From Shimia sp. R10_1 (GTDB lineage Bacteria > Pseudomonadota > Alphaproteobacteria > Rhodobacterales > Rhodobacteraceae), in the NCBI RefSeq assembly GCF_017744095.1, contig NZ_JAGHQX010000007.1, positions 186,001 through 250,000 on the forward strand: DNA of 64,000 nt, written 5' to 3'. Numbering within the stretch: the stretch's first letter is position 1; every line of letters starts with the position of its first letter. The notes under the pieces were generated by a model. That model was given only the letters and a program-made list of their open reading frames with translations. It searched no databases and had not been told where the DNA came from. A program made the position numbers and the translations under genes. Positions 43,620-52,988 of this stretch are shown here, one piece after another.

Positions 43620-45902
43620 ATGAGCCGTTTCGCCGCCCCTATTGCCGAGCAAATCTGGGATATGAAGTATCGCTTCAAAGAGGCGGATGGCACACCGATT
43701 GATTTGTCGGTAGAGGACAGTTGGCGGCGCATTGCCCGAGATCTGGCGCGCATCGAAAAAGACCCGGCCAAGTGGGAAGACAAATTCTACGCCGCGCTGG
43801 AAGACTTTAAGTATCTGCCAGCTGGCCGCATCACCGCAGGTGCAGGCACCGCGCGTCAGGTGACACTGTTCAACTGCTTTGTGATGGGCACGGTTCCTGA
43901 CAGTATGTCCGGCATCTTTGACATGCTCAAAGAGGCGGCGCTGACCATGCAGCAGGGCGGCGGCATCGGGTATGATTTCTCCACCATTCGTCCGCGCGGC
44001 GCGGATGTGAAAGGTGTGGCGGCGGATGCTTCTGGCCCGCTGTCGTTCATGGATGTTTGGGATGCGATGTGCCGCACCATCATGAGCGCGGGCAGCCGCC
44101 GTGGCGCGATGATGGCGACCATGCGCTGTGACCACCCTGATATTGAGCATTTCATCACAGCGAAGTCCGATCCGGCGCGTCTGCGGATGTTCAACATGTC
44201 CGTGCTGGTGACCGATGCGTTTATGGAAGCGGTGAAGGCGGATGGCCCTTGGGAGCTGGTTTTCAAAGACCGCGTGTATCACACGGTTCAGGCGCGTGAT
44301 CTGTGGAACAAGATCATGCAGAGCACCTATGATTATGCCGAGCCGGGCGTGATCTTCATCGACCGCATCAACCAACGCAACAATCTGAGCTATGTCGAAG
44401 AAATCGCGGCGACCAACCCGTGCGGGGAGCAGCCGCTGCCGCCATATGGTGCCTGCCTCCTCGGCTCGATCAACCTCGCGCGTCTGGTGACCGATCCGTT
44501 TGAGGCGGCGGCCGAGCTGAATGAGGCGGCGCTGACCGAGCTGGTGGCTACCGCTGTGCGGATGATGGACAATGTGGTGGATGCCTCCAAGTTCCCGCTG
44601 GAGCAGCAGGCGCAGGAAGCTCAAGCCAAGCGCCGTATTGGCCTTGGCGTGACCGGTCTGGCAGATGCGCTGTTGATGCTGGGCCTGAAATACGGCACCG
44701 AAGAAGCCGCAGCTCAGACCGAAGCCTGGATGAAAGCGATTGCGCGCGCGTCCTATCTGGCGTCGGTGGATTTGGCCAAGGAAAAGGGCGCGTTCCCGCT
44801 CTTTGACAAAGAGAAATATCTCGCCGGCGGCATGGTGCAGGATCTGGATGAGGACGTGAAAGCGGCGATTGCAAAGCATGGCATCCGCAACGCACTTTTG
44901 ACCTCGATCGCGCCGACCGGCACGATCAGCCTTTATGCGGGCAATGTCAGCTCTGGCATCGAGCCGGTGTTTGCCTATGCCTACACCCGCAAAGTTCTGC
45001 AGAAAGACGGCTCCCGCACCGAGGAAGAAGTTGTTGATTATGCAGTGCAATTGTGGCGCGACAAGTTTGGCGACAAAGAGCTGCCCGACTACTTTGTGAA
45101 TGCGCAAACTCTGGAGCCAGCCGCGCATGTGCGCATGCAGGCGGCGGCGCAGAAGTGGATCGACAGCTCGATTTCCAAAACTATCAACTGCCCCGAATAC
45201 ATCAGCTTTGCTGCGTTCAAAGACGTCTATATGCAGGCGTGGGACACCGGCTGTAAGGGGTGCACCACGTACCGTCCAAACGAAGTAACCGGCTCAGTTC
45301 TGACCGTTTCCGAAAGCGATGAGAAGGCACCGGGCGAACAGCCCGCCGATCAAGTGGCCGACAGCGGCGAAGTGATCTATATGAGCGAGCCGCTGGAGCG
45401 CCCGCAGAGCCTTGAAGGGGCGACCTACAAGCTCAAGTGGCCCGACAGCGAGCATGCGATTTACCTGACCGTGAATGATGTGATCATCAACGGCCGCCGC
45501 CGCCCGTTTGAGGTGTTCATCAACTCCAAGAACATGGAGCATTACGCCTGGACTTTGGCACTCACCCGGATGATTTCGGCCGTGTTCCGTCGCGGTGGCG
45601 ACGTGTCCTTTGTGGTGGAAGAGCTGAAAGCGGTGTTTGACCCGCGCGGCGGCGCCTGGATGGAAGGCAAATACATCCCCTCCATTCTCGCAGCCATTGG
45701 CGGCGTGCTGGAGCGCCACATGATCACGATCGGCTTCATAGACGGCGAAGGCATGGGGCTGAAGGCTGACCCAAAGGCTCAGGCTGTAAGTGTCGGCAAC
45801 ACTCCACGCGGCAAAGCCTGCCCTTCTTGCGGGGACTTTTCTCTGCAAATGGTCGAGGGTTGCATGACATGCACCAGCTGCGGCTACAGCAAGTGCGGGT
45901 GA
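43620..45902 (+). CDS. nrdJ: Adenosylcobalamin-dependent ribonucleotide reductase (class II)
   Basis: 760 aa. It reduces ribonucleoside di- or triphosphates to deoxy forms, using a B12 radical, and needs no separate beta subunit. Features: N-terminal ATP-cone-free start (WDMKYRFKEADGTPIDLSVE), NCFVMGTVPDSM with the first disulfide Cys, the catalytic TNPCGEQPLPPYGACLLGS, TSIAPTGTISLYAGNVSSGI, and a Cys-rich tail CPSCGDFSLQMVEGCMTCTS ending YSKCG that regenerates the site or binds metal. GAGGA lies before ATG 43620. Its B12 need links it to the riboswitch-controlled cobalt transporter at 9.3-12.8 kb. Confidence 0.95.
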   Translation: MSRFAAPIAEQIWDMKYRFKEADGTPIDLSVEDSWRRIARDLARIEKDPAKWEDKFYAALEDFKYLPAGRITAGAGTARQVTLFNCFVMGTVPDSMSGIFDMLKEAALTMQQGGGIGYDFSTIRPRGADVKGVAADASGPLSFMDVWDAMCRTIMSAGSRRGAMMATMRCDHPDIEHFITAKSDPARLRMFNMSVLVTDAFMEAVKADGPWELVFKDRVYHTVQARDLWNKIMQSTYDYAEPGVIFIDRINQRNNLSYVEEIAATNPCGEQPLPPYGACLLGSINLARLVTDPFEAAAELNEAALTELVATAVRMMDNVVDASKFPLEQQAQEAQAKRRIGLGVTGLADALLMLGLKYGTEEAAAQTEAWMKAIARASYLASVDLAKEKGAFPLFDKEKYLAGGMVQDLDEDVKAAIAKHGIRNALLTSIAPTGTISLYAGNVSSGIEPVFAYAYTRKVLQKDGSRTEEEVVDYAVQLWRDKFGDKELPDYFVNAQTLEPAAHVRMQAAAQKWIDSSISKTINCPEYISFAAFKDVYMQAWDTGCKGCTTYRPNEVTGSVLTVSESDEKAPGEQPADQVADSGEVIYMSEPLERPQSLEGATYKLKWPDSEHAIYLTVNDVIINGRRRPFEVFINSKNMEHYAWTLALTRMISAVFRRGGDVSFVVEELKAVFDPRGGAWMEGKYIPSILAAIGGVLERHMITIGFIDGEGMGLKADPKAQAVSVGNTPRGKACPSCGDFSLQMVEGCMTCTSCGYSKCG

Positions 45903-46414
45903 TATGAACGCCTGCTAGTCTAGTTTCGTGTGAAAGCTCACATCATCTTGGATTTTAGCGGGCATTTCTCGTAACTCTTACCTTAAAGTGTTGATCACCG
46001 CTCCGAAGAGCGGTGGCATTTGGGCAGCGATATCTACTGCGCTCACTTGGAACATATAGCTGTCGGCCACATCAGAAGGGCTAGGAAACGGGATACCTCA
46101 GGTCGCTGTAAAATTTACTTTCTGCAGCCTACTTTCAATAAAACAGGCGCCTCAAGTCCAGCTTCCAAAAGGTTGAGAGCGTCGTTGGAGCCCGATTAGC
46201 GTCCGCTCAGATAGCCAAACCCATGGATAGACAAGAACCAGTGCAGGACGAGAGTAAAATCCAAATCGCGAAATGTACCGAAAACCGTGATTGCGTCGTA
46301 ACAGGTTGTCAAAAACGTAGGTTGTTCTTGGTGTGTTCAGGGTAAATAAAACCCCGTAAAACCTCAATCTCTCCATGTAATTAAGGTATTCAGGGTCATT
46401 TAATAGAAATTAAA
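45903..46414. other. Intergenic region with no recognised gene
   Basis: 512 bases between nrdJ and tRNA-Leu. A 74-codon frame on the minus strand (46152-46376) has no family features and poor codon use. A small TGTGA/TCACA stem follows nrdJ but has no T-run. Nothing else was recognised. Confidence 0.45.
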
Positions 46415-46501
46415 TGGTGCGGTCGAGAAGACTCGAACTTCCACTCCGGTTAAGGAACAGCGACCTCAACGCTGCGCGTCTACCAATTCCGCCACGACCG
46501 C
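46415..46501 (-). tRNA. tRNA-Leu (anticodon GAG)
   Basis: On the minus strand: acceptor stem GCGGTCG pairs with CGACCGC, D-loop region TGGCGGAATTGGTAGACGC, anticodon stem CAGCG/CGCTG with loop TTGAGGT (anticodon GAG), a variable arm (CTTAACCGGAG-type, as expected for class II leucine tRNA) and T-arm AGTTCGAGTCTTC. Discriminator A and the CCA end (plus-strand TGG at 46415-46417) are encoded. Reads CUC/CUU leucine codons. Confidence 0.96.
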
Positions 46502-46709
46502 ACTTGCCCTGGTGGGTGAGGGCCTGATACCGAGGCGCGCGAGGGATGTGAAGCGAAAAATGATGTTATCCACATTTTTTTTGAATGCAGTGATGCGGCA
46601 CAGAAAAATCGCAGTTAACGACGACAGGATATGGCGCTTCCCATTCATGAATTGAAGCTTCGCCGAAAATCGCTTACGTGGCTTGTGACACCTAGGAAGG
46701 CCTGCACAG

Positions 46710-47381
46710 ATGGTAGAATGGATTCATAGCGACGGCTTGATCGCCTACGAAACTGCTCTGACTTTCATGGAACAACGCGCAAATGCAATTGCCGCTGGCG
46801 ACGCAGATGAGTGCATTTGGCTGCTGGAGCATCCTGCGCTCTATACTGCAGGCACTTCTGCCAAGATCGAAGACCTCGTTGAGCCAGATCGCTTCCCTGT
46901 TTATGAGGCCAAACGAGGGGGCGAATACACCTACCATGGCCCTGGACAACGCGTGGTTTACGTCATGCTAGATCTGAGCAAACGTGGACGCGATGTGCGT
47001 GCCTTTGTCAAACAGCTCGAAACCTGGGTGATCGAGACACTTGCAGAATTCAATCTACGCGGCGAAATCCGGGATGGGCGCGTTGGCGTTTGGATCGAGC
47101 GGGATGACAAACCCTTGAACGCAGATGGCTCCAAGGCCGAAGATAAGATTGCTGCGATTGGGATCAGGTTGCGCCGCTGGGTTAGCTTTCATGGTATCTC
47201 AATAAACGTGGAACCAGATCTCTCTCACTTTGGTGGAATTGTGCCCTGCGGCATCTCACAGCACGGTGTCACATCTCTGGTCGACTTGGGCTTGCCGGTC
47301 TCTCTGGATGATGTCGATGTTGCTTTGAAGCGCAACTTTGATCTGGTGTTCGCCGAGCCTTCCGACGAAACACCGTCATAG
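46710..47381 (+). CDS. lipB: Octanoyltransferase LipB
   Basis: 223 aa. Transfers octanoyl from acyl carrier protein to lipoyl domains, the first step of lipoate synthesis. The family blocks are all present: [20 protein letters not shown] (68-87 region), [19 protein letters not shown] with catalytic Lys146, and [16 protein letters not shown] with catalytic Cys180. GGAAGG precedes ATG 46710. A single gene; its lipoylated targets would be 2-oxoacid dehydrogenases. Confidence 0.95.
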   Translation: MVEWIHSDGLIAYETALTFMEQRANAIAAGDADECIWLLEHPALYTAGTSAKIEDLVEPDRFPVYEAKRGGEYTYHGPGQRVVYVMLDLSKRGRDVRAFVKQLETWVIETLAEFNLRGEIRDGRVGVWIERDDKPLNADGSKAEDKIAAIGIRLRRWVSFHGISINVEPDLSHFGGIVPCGISQHGVTSLVDLGLPVSLDDVDVALKRNFDLVFAEPSDETPS

Positions 47382-47578
47382 AACTGAAGCGATATTGAGT
47401 GTTGCAACGGTCCCACGCTTGATGTGCTGTTGAAAGCACCACACTGGAGCGCCCGATTGTCGCGGTGTCTCGCAATTGCAGTTTTGGAGCCTATTTTAAG
47501 TTGCACTTGCGGGGCCATTAAGGGACAGACTTGTCTCGGACAACGCGCCAAAGACACATTCTAATAGAGGTGACTTTT

Positions 47579-47989
47579 ATGAAGTTCCTAGCACCAGCTA
47601 TCGCGGCCCTGATGGTCGCTACGCCAGTTCTCGCCGAAGGCGACGTGGACGCAGGCGAAAAAGGTTTCAAAAAATGCAAAGCATGCCACACGATCACAAC
47701 CCCAGACGGGGAAGTGCTCTATAAAGGTGGCAGAACGGGCCCCAACCTCTACGGGGTGATTGGCCGTACTGTTGGCGCCGAAGACTTCAAATATGGCGCA
47801 GGTCTTCAGGAAGCCAATGCAGCTGGTGCTGTTTGGACAGAAGACACATTGGCAGCCTACGTAGTCGATCCGAAAGCTTGGCTGGCCGACAATGGCTATG
47901 CAACCAAATCGAAGATGACCTTCAAACTGAAAAAAGGCGGCGCAGACGTAGCGGCTTATCTGGCCTCTCTCGCACCTGCTGCTGAATGA
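47579..47989 (+). CDS. Class I soluble cytochrome c (c2/c550-like)
   Basis: 136 aa with signal peptide (residues 1-19, MKFLAPAIAALMVATPVLA) and periplasmic heme-binding CKACH at 33-37. Met113 in KSKMTFKLKK is the likely axial ligand; GPNLYGVIGRTVG is typical of the c2/c550 group. It would carry electrons between the bc1 complex and oxidases or other periplasmic partners. GAGGTGA lies before ATG 47579; an upstream in-frame start would precede the signal peptide. Followed by a terminator. Confidence 0.9.
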   Translation: MKFLAPAIAALMVATPVLAEGDVDAGEKGFKKCKACHTITTPDGEVLYKGGRTGPNLYGVIGRTVGAEDFKYGAGLQEANAAGAVWTEDTLAAYVVDPKAWLADNGYATKSKMTFKLKKGGADVAAYLASLAPAAE

Positions 47990-48029
47990 TTAGCAGTCCG
48001 CCTCGCGGCAATTTCACTGATTGAAAACC

Positions 48030-48068
48030 AAAGCCCCACGTCAACTGAATGACGTGGGGCTTTTTGTT
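48030..48068. terminator. Bidirectional rho-independent terminator
   Basis: GCCCCACGTCA and TGACGTGGGGC form an 11-bp stem with a short loop, preceded by AAA and followed by TTTTTGTTTG, between the convergent cytochrome c and pyruvate carboxylase genes. T-runs on both strands are partial on the minus side, strong on the plus side. Confidence 0.85.
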
Positions 48069-48115
48069 TGTGTGAGCGAGGGGAAGATGGCTCCCCCTCC
48101 CCTGTCCTGCCGAGC

Positions 48116-51100
48116 TTATTCCAGCTCGACCAGTAAGTCTTTGGCGTCGATTTGCCCACCAGCGGCAACATGAACAGCCTTAATCACTGCGTCGCGTTCC
48201 GCGTGGATGCCCGTTTCCATCTTCATGGCTTCGATCGTCAGGAGCAAATCGCCTTCTTTGACTTGCGCACCGGCGGCCACTGCCACGGAGGCAACAACAC
48301 CCGGCATTGGTGCCCCAATGTGATTTGCATTGCCTACTTCGGCCTTCAGGCGGGTCGCCGTTGAAGACTTAACCAATCGGTTTGGCACCCGGATCACGCG
48401 GGGCTGGCCGTTCAGCTCGAAAAACACTTTCACTTCGCCATTCTCATCGGTCTCACCAATGGCTTGCAGGCGGATTTCAAGTGTCTTGCCTGGATCAATC
48501 TCAGCGGTGATCTCTTCACCCGGCTCCATGCCATAGAAGAAGGTTCGTGTCGGCAGCGCCCGCACGGGACCGTACTGACGATGACGCCCCATGTAGTCGA
48601 GGAAGACCTTAGGATACATCAGATAGCCGTTCAGATCCTCGTCATCGACTGTGAAACCCTCAAGCTGCGCAGACAATTCGGCGCGGGTTTCTTCAAGATC
48701 AATAGGCTTCAGGTGCTTGCCGGGCCGGTCCGTGTTTGGTTTTTCGCCTTTCAGCACTTTGTCGATAATCGCAGACGGGAAGCCACCGTGTGGCTGGCCA
48801 AGATTGCCGCGCATCATGTCCACAACACTGTCTGGGAACGCCAGCTCGACGTTTGGGCTTTCGACTTCTTCGCGTGTCAGACCTTGGCTTACCATCATCA
48901 GCGCCATGTCACCCACAACTTTTGACGATGGCGTCACCTTCACAATGTCGCCGAACATCTGATTGACGTCCGCATAGGTCTGGGCAACCTCATGCCAGCG
49001 CTCCTCCAGACCTAGGCTGCGCGCCTGAGCTTTGAGGTTGGTGAACTGACCGCCGGGCATCTCGTGCAGATAGACTTCGGAGGCAGGTGCCGCCAAACCA
49101 CTTTCAAAGGCCGTGTATTGTGCGCGAACACCTTCCCAATAGGCACTGATTTCGCGGATCGCACCAATGTCGAGACCTGTGTCACGCTCTGTGTTGCGCG
49201 TCGCTTCTACGATGGAGCCAAGACACGGCTGAGATGTACCGCCAGAGAAAGCGTCCATGGCCGCATCAACCGCATCCACACCGGCTTCTGCCGCGGCTAG
49301 AATGGTCGCGCCGGCAATGCCAGATGTGTCATGTGTGTGGAAATGGATTGGTAGGCCAACCTCTTCTTTCAGCGCCTTCACCAGCATGCGCGCAGAGGCC
49401 GGCTTCAACAGGCCTGCCATGTCTTTCAGACCCAGCACATGCGCGCCAGCGGCCTCAAGTTCCTTCGCCATGCCAACGTAGTAGTTGAGGTCATACTTGC
49501 TCCGCGCCGGATCAAGCAGATCACCAGTGTAACAGATCGTGCCTTCACAAATCTTGCCGCTCTCCACCACCGCGTCCATCGCGACGCGCATGTTTTCAAC
49601 CCAGTTGAGGCTGTCAAATACGCGGAACACATCAACACCGGTTTCCGCTGCCTGTTTTACAAAGGCCTGCACCACGTTGTCAGGATAGTTTGTGTAGCCA
49701 ACCCCGTTGGACGCGCGCAGCAGCATCTGTGTGAGCACGTTTGGCATGGCGGTGCGCAGGTCACGCAGACGTTGCCATGGGCACTCCTGCAGGAATCGGT
49801 AAGCCACATCAAAAGTCGCCCCACCCCAGCACTCGACAGAGAACAGTTCTGGCAGGTTGGCCGCGTAGCTTGGCGCAACTTTGATCATGTCGATTGACCG
49901 CATGCGCGTTGCCAGCAAAGACTGGTGACCATCACGCATGGTGGTATCGGTCAACAAAAGCTTGCTTTGCGCTTTCATCCAGTCAGCGACCGCCTGCGCG
50001 CCCTGCTCTTCCAACAGATTGCGCGTACCAGACTGCACCTCACCACGTTTGGCAGGCGGCAGAGGCGCCTTCAGATCTGCGGCCGGCATCGGGCGATCCG
50101 TGGTTTCCGGATGACCATTCACGGAAATATCCGCGATATAGGTCAGGACCTTGGTGCCACGGTCGCGGCGCTTAGCGAAACGGAACAGATCCGGTGTCTC
50201 ATCAATAAACTTGGTGGTGTATTGATTGGACAGGAAAGTTGGGTGCTTAAGCAGGTTCTCAACAAATGCGATGTTGGTTGACACACCGCGCACACGGAAT
50301 TCACGCAACGCGCGATCCATGCGCTTGATCGCTTTTTCTGGCGTCGGCGCCCATGCGGTCACTTTGGTCAGCAGGCTGTCATAGTACCGGGTAATCACCC
50401 CACCTGCATAGGCTGTACCACCGTCCAGACGGATGCCCATACCTGTAGCGGAACGATACGCGGTGATGCGGCCGTAGTCAGGGATGAAGTTGTTTTGCGG
50501 ATCCTCTGTGGTCACACGCGTCTGCAGCGCGTGCCCATTCAGGCGAATATCGTACTGGCTGGACTTGCCGGTCGCCTCAGAAAGGGACTTACCTTCTGCG
50601 ATCAGGATTTGCGCCTGTACGATGTCGATACCTGTGACCTCCTCGGTCACGGTGTGTTCCACCTGAACGCGCGGGTTCACTTCGATGAAGTAAAATTTCC
50701 CGCTGTCCATATCCATCAGGAATTCGACAGTGCCGGCGCATTCGTAGCTCACATGCGCACAGATCTTACGGCCAAGCTCGCAAAGCTCTTCGCGCTGCGC
50801 CTCAGACAAATAAGGTGCAGGCGCGCGTTCCACCACTTTTTGGTTGCGGCGTTGAACAGAACAGTCGCGCTCATAGAGATGATAGATATTGCCTTGCTGG
50901 TCACCAAGGATCTGCACCTCTACGTGACGCGCTCGGGTGATCATCTTTTCGAGATAACCCTCACCGTTGCCAAAGGCCGCTTCAGCCTCACGACGACCTT
51001 CCAGAACCTTTTCTTCAAGCTCATCTTCGCCATTGATCGGACGCATGCCGCGCCCACCACCACCCCAGGAGGCTTTAAGCATCAGAGGATAGCCGATCTC

Positions 51101-51556
51101 AGCGGCCTCTTTTTTGATGGCCTCCATGTCATCGCCCAGCACTTCGGTTGCCGGAATGACGGGGACACCGGCTGCAATCGCCACCTTACGGGCGGAGGCT
51201 TTGTCACCAAGCGCCCGCATGGTTTCAGCCTTAGGGCCAATAAATGTGATGCCATTGGCTGCGCAGGCGTCCACGAAGTCAGGGTTTTCTGACAGCAGGC
51301 CGTAGCCTGGGTGGATCGCGTCAGCCCCGCACTCTTTGGCGACGCGGATGATTTCATCGATGCTGAGATAGGCCGCAACGGGCCCCATCCCTTCGCCGAT
51401 CCGATAGGCTTCATCCGCTTTAAAGCGGTGCAAACCGAGTTTGTCTTCTTCTGCGAAAACAGCCACGGTTTTTTTGCCCATCTCATTGGCGGCGCGCATT
51501 ACACGAATGGCAATTTCGCCCCGATTGGCTATCAGGATTTTGGAAAATTCGGTCAT
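48116..51556 (-). CDS. pyc: Pyruvate carboxylase
   Basis: 1146 aa single-chain enzyme, usual length. It makes oxaloacetate from pyruvate, bicarbonate and ATP to refill the TCA cycle. Order: biotin carboxylase (1-455; MLKASWGGGGRGMRPI, FIEVNPRVQVEHTVTEEVTG), carboxyltransferase (about 530-810; TDTTMRDGHQSLLATRMRS), allosteric tetramerisation region, and biotinyl domain with biotin on Lys1112 in IEAMKMETG. GGGGGAGCC precedes ATG 51556. It has a relation to lactate oxidation next door by supplying the fate of pyruvate, though transcription of the two is not shown to be linked. Confidence 0.96.
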   Translation of the reverse strand: MTEFSKILIANRGEIAIRVMRAANEMGKKTVAVFAEEDKLGLHRFKADEAYRIGEGMGPVAAYLSIDEIIRVAKECGADAIHPGYGLLSENPDFVDACAANGITFIGPKAETMRALGDKASARKVAIAAGVPVIPATEVLGDDMEAIKKEAAEIGYPLMLKASWGGGGRGMRPINGEDELEEKVLEGRREAEAAFGNGEGYLEKMITRARHVEVQILGDQQGNIYHLYERDCSVQRRNQKVVERAPAPYLSEAQREELCELGRKICAHVSYECAGTVEFLMDMDSGKFYFIEVNPRVQVEHTVTEEVTGIDIVQAQILIAEGKSLSEATGKSSQYDIRLNGHALQTRVTTEDPQNNFIPDYGRITAYRSATGMGIRLDGGTAYAGGVITRYYDSLLTKVTAWAPTPEKAIKRMDRALREFRVRGVSTNIAFVENLLKHPTFLSNQYTTKFIDETPDLFRFAKRRDRGTKVLTYIADISVNGHPETTDRPMPAADLKAPLPPAKRGEVQSGTRNLLEEQGAQAVADWMKAQSKLLLTDTTMRDGHQSLLATRMRSIDMIKVAPSYAANLPELFSVECWGGATFDVAYRFLQECPWQRLRDLRTAMPNVLTQMLLRASNGVGYTNYPDNVVQAFVKQAAETGVDVFRVFDSLNWVENMRVAMDAVVESGKICEGTICYTGDLLDPARSKYDLNYYVGMAKELEAAGAHVLGLKDMAGLLKPASARMLVKALKEEVGLPIHFHTHDTSGIAGATILAAAEAGVDAVDAAMDAFSGGTSQPCLGSIVEATRNTERDTGLDIGAIREISAYWEGVRAQYTAFESGLAAPASEVYLHEMPGGQFTNLKAQARSLGLEERWHEVAQTYADVNQMFGDIVKVTPSSKVVGDMALMMVSQGLTREEVESPNVELAFPDSVVDMMRGNLGQPHGGFPSAIIDKVLKGEKPNTDRPGKHLKPIDLEETRAELSAQLEGFTVDDEDLNGYLMYPKVFLDYMGRHRQYGPVRALPTRTFFYGMEPGEEITAEIDPGKTLEIRLQAIGETDENGEVKVFFELNGQPRVIRVPNRLVKSSTATRLKAEVGNANHIGAPMPGVVASVAVAAGAQVKEGDLLLTIEAMKMETGIHAERDAVIKAVHVAAGGQIDAKDLLVELE

Positions 51557-51732
51557 GGGCAGGCTCCCCCTCGCTGGTGTCTGTCCTAGTGTATGTATGG
51601 CCTTAGGACACGCAGCAGGGGCCGCGCAATACCAAGGACTGCGTAAACATGTAAGATTTGTGAAAGGATGTGTTCACGAAAACGCCCCGAAAACCGGCAG
51701 ATTTTTCTGCACCTGCGACATAAATGGGTCGT

Positions 51733-52866
51733 TTAGAGAAGATTCTCCGCCACATCGGCCAATCGAACCGCACCAAGTTGACCCATATTTGCTTCGAGAT
51801 CTTTGGATAGAATCTCTATCAGGTGAGCTGGCCCTCGCTTACCAAGCGCACCCAAAGCATGGTGAAAGCCACTGCCCATAAAGGCAAAATCGGCTCCCAG
51901 CGCGATGGCACGCAAGATATCAAGACCGGTTTCAATCCCACTGTCGACAATCAGGGGCAGCGTGCAAGCGGCGCGAATCTGCGGCAACACATCAATTGTT
52001 GCAGGTGCAGCATCGAATTGACGCCCCGCATGATTGGAGATCCAGATAGCATCCACTCCAGCCGCCTCCAGAGGCGCTGCATCCTCACTGCGCATCACGC
52101 CTTTCACCACAAGTTTGTGAGGCCAGTGCGCCCTTAACCAATGTACATAGTCCCAATCAGGTGAGGTGCGCAGCAAATAGCCTGCATGCGCAGTCGAACT
52201 CAGACCTGTGATATTTCCAGCATATTCATCAATCAACTTCATGCGTGGCATCCCACGCTGCGCCATTCCCATTGCCCAGGCAGGTCGCATGGCAACTTGT
52301 GCAAGCAAGCGAGGCGTCAGCTTTGGTGGCGTGGTGAGGCCGGAACGCACCTGTCGTTCCCGACGGCTGGCGACAGGGACATCTACAGTGAGCACCAGTG
52401 TCGTATATCCTGCATCACCTACCCTCTTAAGAATATCTTTGCGTATCTCCTCATCTCGAGGAGGGTAGAGTTGGAACCAACCGTTTCCATTGAGATGTGG
52501 CACAACGTCTTCAGGTGTTTGCGTTGCCACCGTCGACAAGCAATAGGGTATGTTTGCTTTGGTGGCAGCTTGCGCAAGCAGTTGCTCGGCATTCGGCCAC
52601 ATGAGACCAGACATGCCGACAGGTGCCACACCAAATGGAAGCGCATAGTCGTGCCCCAAAAGTGTCGTTTTCAGAGAGGGTGAAATGTCTCCATGCAATA
52701 TGGAGGGCACTAGCTGGATGGCATCGAGTTGAGACCGATTTCGATGTTTGGTGCGCTCCTCACCGGTTGCGCTGTCCAAGTACTCCCAAACAAATTTGGG
52801 CAGGCGTTTCTTGGCGCGTTTTTTCAGATCAGCCAAAGCGGGATATTTGCTGTGCAAGTCCATCAT
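51733..52866 (-). CDS. FMN-dependent alpha-hydroxyacid dehydrogenase (LldD-like)
   Basis: 377 aa from ATG 52866 (a TTG at 52887 with GGAG nearby is also possible; the true start is uncertain). TIM-barrel flavoenzyme with LPKFVWEYLDSATGEERT, GVAPVGMSGLMWPNAEQLLA, TVDVPVASRRERQVRSG, KGVMRSEDA and the catalytic His in ISNHAGRQFDAAPATIDVLP. It would oxidise L-lactate or a related 2-hydroxyacid to the keto acid. The His motif has Ala where most have Gly (SNHGG). It stands 176 nt upstream of pyc on the same strand. Confidence 0.85.
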   Translation of the reverse strand: MMDLHSKYPALADLKKRAKKRLPKFVWEYLDSATGEERTKHRNRSQLDAIQLVPSILHGDISPSLKTTLLGHDYALPFGVAPVGMSGLMWPNAEQLLAQAATKANIPYCLSTVATQTPEDVVPHLNGNGWFQLYPPRDEEIRKDILKRVGDAGYTTLVLTVDVPVASRRERQVRSGLTTPPKLTPRLLAQVAMRPAWAMGMAQRGMPRMKLIDEYAGNITGLSSTAHAGYLLRTSPDWDYVHWLRAHWPHKLVVKGVMRSEDAAPLEAAGVDAIWISNHAGRQFDAAPATIDVLPQIRAACTLPLIVDSGIETGLDILRAIALGADFAFMGSGFHHALGALGKRGPAHLIEILSKDLEANMGQLGAVRLADVAENLL

Positions 52867-52988
52867 ATTTGTGTCCAACGTCTCCAAGAAAATGTCCAGC
52901 GCAACCTGTATGAGAAACAGTCAGCTCGAGCCAGAACATAAGAAGAACAACCCTTTTGCATCCTTTCGCTTTGCGATAAGTTGCCCTC

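Noticed and set aside
43569-45128. 519-codon open frame on the minus strand opposite nrdJ
   Set aside because: It lies wholly antisense to a complete, well-conserved nrdJ and its composition (His/Arg-rich) is what a GC-rich antisense frame gives.
46566-46574. Replication origin suggested by an exact DnaA box
   Set aside because: A single TTATCCACA near tRNA-Leu, without a box cluster or dnaA/dnaN/parAB genes; about one chance match is expected in a window this size.
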